Positions 6,452 through 6,597 of a stretch of DNA of 6,597 bases are shown one piece after another. The first letter of the stretch is position 1. Each line of letters opens with the position of its first letter. The notes below the pieces were generated by a model. The model was given only the letters and a program-made list of their open reading frames with translations, ran no database searches and was not told the origin of the DNA. The DNA lies in the NCBI GenBank assembly GCA_964587515.1, contig CAZPMO010000229.1:1-6597 (forward strand). The letters are read 5' to 3'. This stretch comes from CAZPMO01 sp964587515. GTDB taxonomy: Bacteria; Pseudomonadota; Alphaproteobacteria; MPNO01. The translations under genes and the position numbers were made by a program.

Positions 6452-6543
6452 TCCTTCGAGACGGGCCTTTGGCCCTCCTCAGGATGAGGAGATATCTAGC
6501 TTTCCTCATCCTGAAGAGCACCCGGAGGGTGCGTCTCGAAGGA
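6452..6543. repeat. Palindromic intergenic repeat with four-armed fold (REP-like, Hyphomicrobiales type)
   Basis: The outer arms TCCTTCGAGACG (6452-6463) and CGTCTCGAAGGA (6532-6543) are perfect 12-bp inverted repeats. Inside lie a hairpin GGGCC-TTT-GGCCC (6463-6475), a central perfect 12-bp stem TCAGGATGAGGA (6479-6490) with its complement at 6503-6514, and a second hairpin GCACCC-GGA-GGGTGC (6518-6532). The unit can fold into a symmetric cross with two short side arms. I recall the same outer and central motifs as a common intergenic repeat of Bradyrhizobium- and Rhodopseudomonas-like genomes. It lies 72 bp upstream of the start of the LigB-like gene and codes for nothing evident. Confidence 0.8.
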
Positions 6544-6597
6544 CTAGAGCGTTTCACGGTTTGAGAGAATCGGGTGGGGATTCACACGAATCGTCTG
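6544..6597. repeat. Possible start of a second intergenic repeat, cut by the window edge
   Basis: Directly after the palindromic element comes CTAGAGCGTTTC (6544-6555), which resembles the beginning of another repeat I associate with Hyphomicrobiales intergenic regions. It is followed by alternating inverted pentamers, GAATC (6567-6571), GATTC (6579-6583) and GAATC (6588-6592), that can pair in two alternative ways. The window ends before a closing arm could be seen. No gene is supported here. Confidence 0.3.

Noticed and set aside
6337..6564. Small plus-strand open frame (75 codons) over the right intergenic region
   Set aside because: Its second half is the translated palindromic repeat and its first part is antisense to the start of the LigB-like gene.

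Overview
The window is GC-rich, densely coding DNA from a bacterium, most likely an alphaproteobacterium of the Hyphomicrobiales (Rhizobiales) type. The clues are the strong G/C preference at third codon positions, the gene content, and a palindromic intergenic repeat near the right edge (about 6452-6543). Its ends resemble, as I remember them, the short repeats scattered through Bradyrhizobium- and Rhodopseudomonas-like genomes. No rRNA, tRNA, transposase, CRISPR array, transporter or regulator gene is visible.

Layout, left to right. (1) 29-2121, plus strand: a translationally coupled pair made of a fumarate reductase/succinate dehydrogenase-type flavoprotein and a one-domain [2Fe-2S] protein that resembles only the N-terminal half of SdhB. 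(2) 2122-2366: a 245-bp leader with a 7-bp hairpin that overlaps the ribosome binding site of the next gene. (3) 2367-5360, plus strand: a tight three-gene operon of a class II aldolase/adducin-family metalloenzyme and two tandem paralogues of the short MetE-like zinc methyltransferase family. The first junction overlaps by 1 nt and the second has a 4-nt gap. (4) 5370-6380, minus strand: a LigB-type class III extradiol dioxygenase-like protein, converging on the operon with 9 nt between the stop codons. (5) 6381-6597: the upstream region of that gene, carrying the palindromic repeat and possibly the beginning of a second one.

Together the genes look like part of a catabolic island for an aromatic or otherwise unsaturated ring compound. 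The LigB-like enzyme would open a ring, or act on a related substrate. The class II aldolase would cleave or decarboxylate a hydroxy/oxo acid. The flavoprotein/ferredoxin pair would oxidise or reduce a C-C bond, and the two MetE-like proteins would move a methyl group or another carbon group to or from a thiol. The substrate cannot be read from the sequence.

Several proteins depart from textbook family members at key positions. The flavoprotein lacks the covalent-FAD histidine and one dicarboxylate-binding histidine. The iron-sulfur protein has C-x5-C spacing in place of C-x4-C. The LigB-like protein has Gln where the second iron-binding His is expected. These departures, and the unusual combination of families, are the main reasons to look again. 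All family assignments come from reading motifs; no database search was run.
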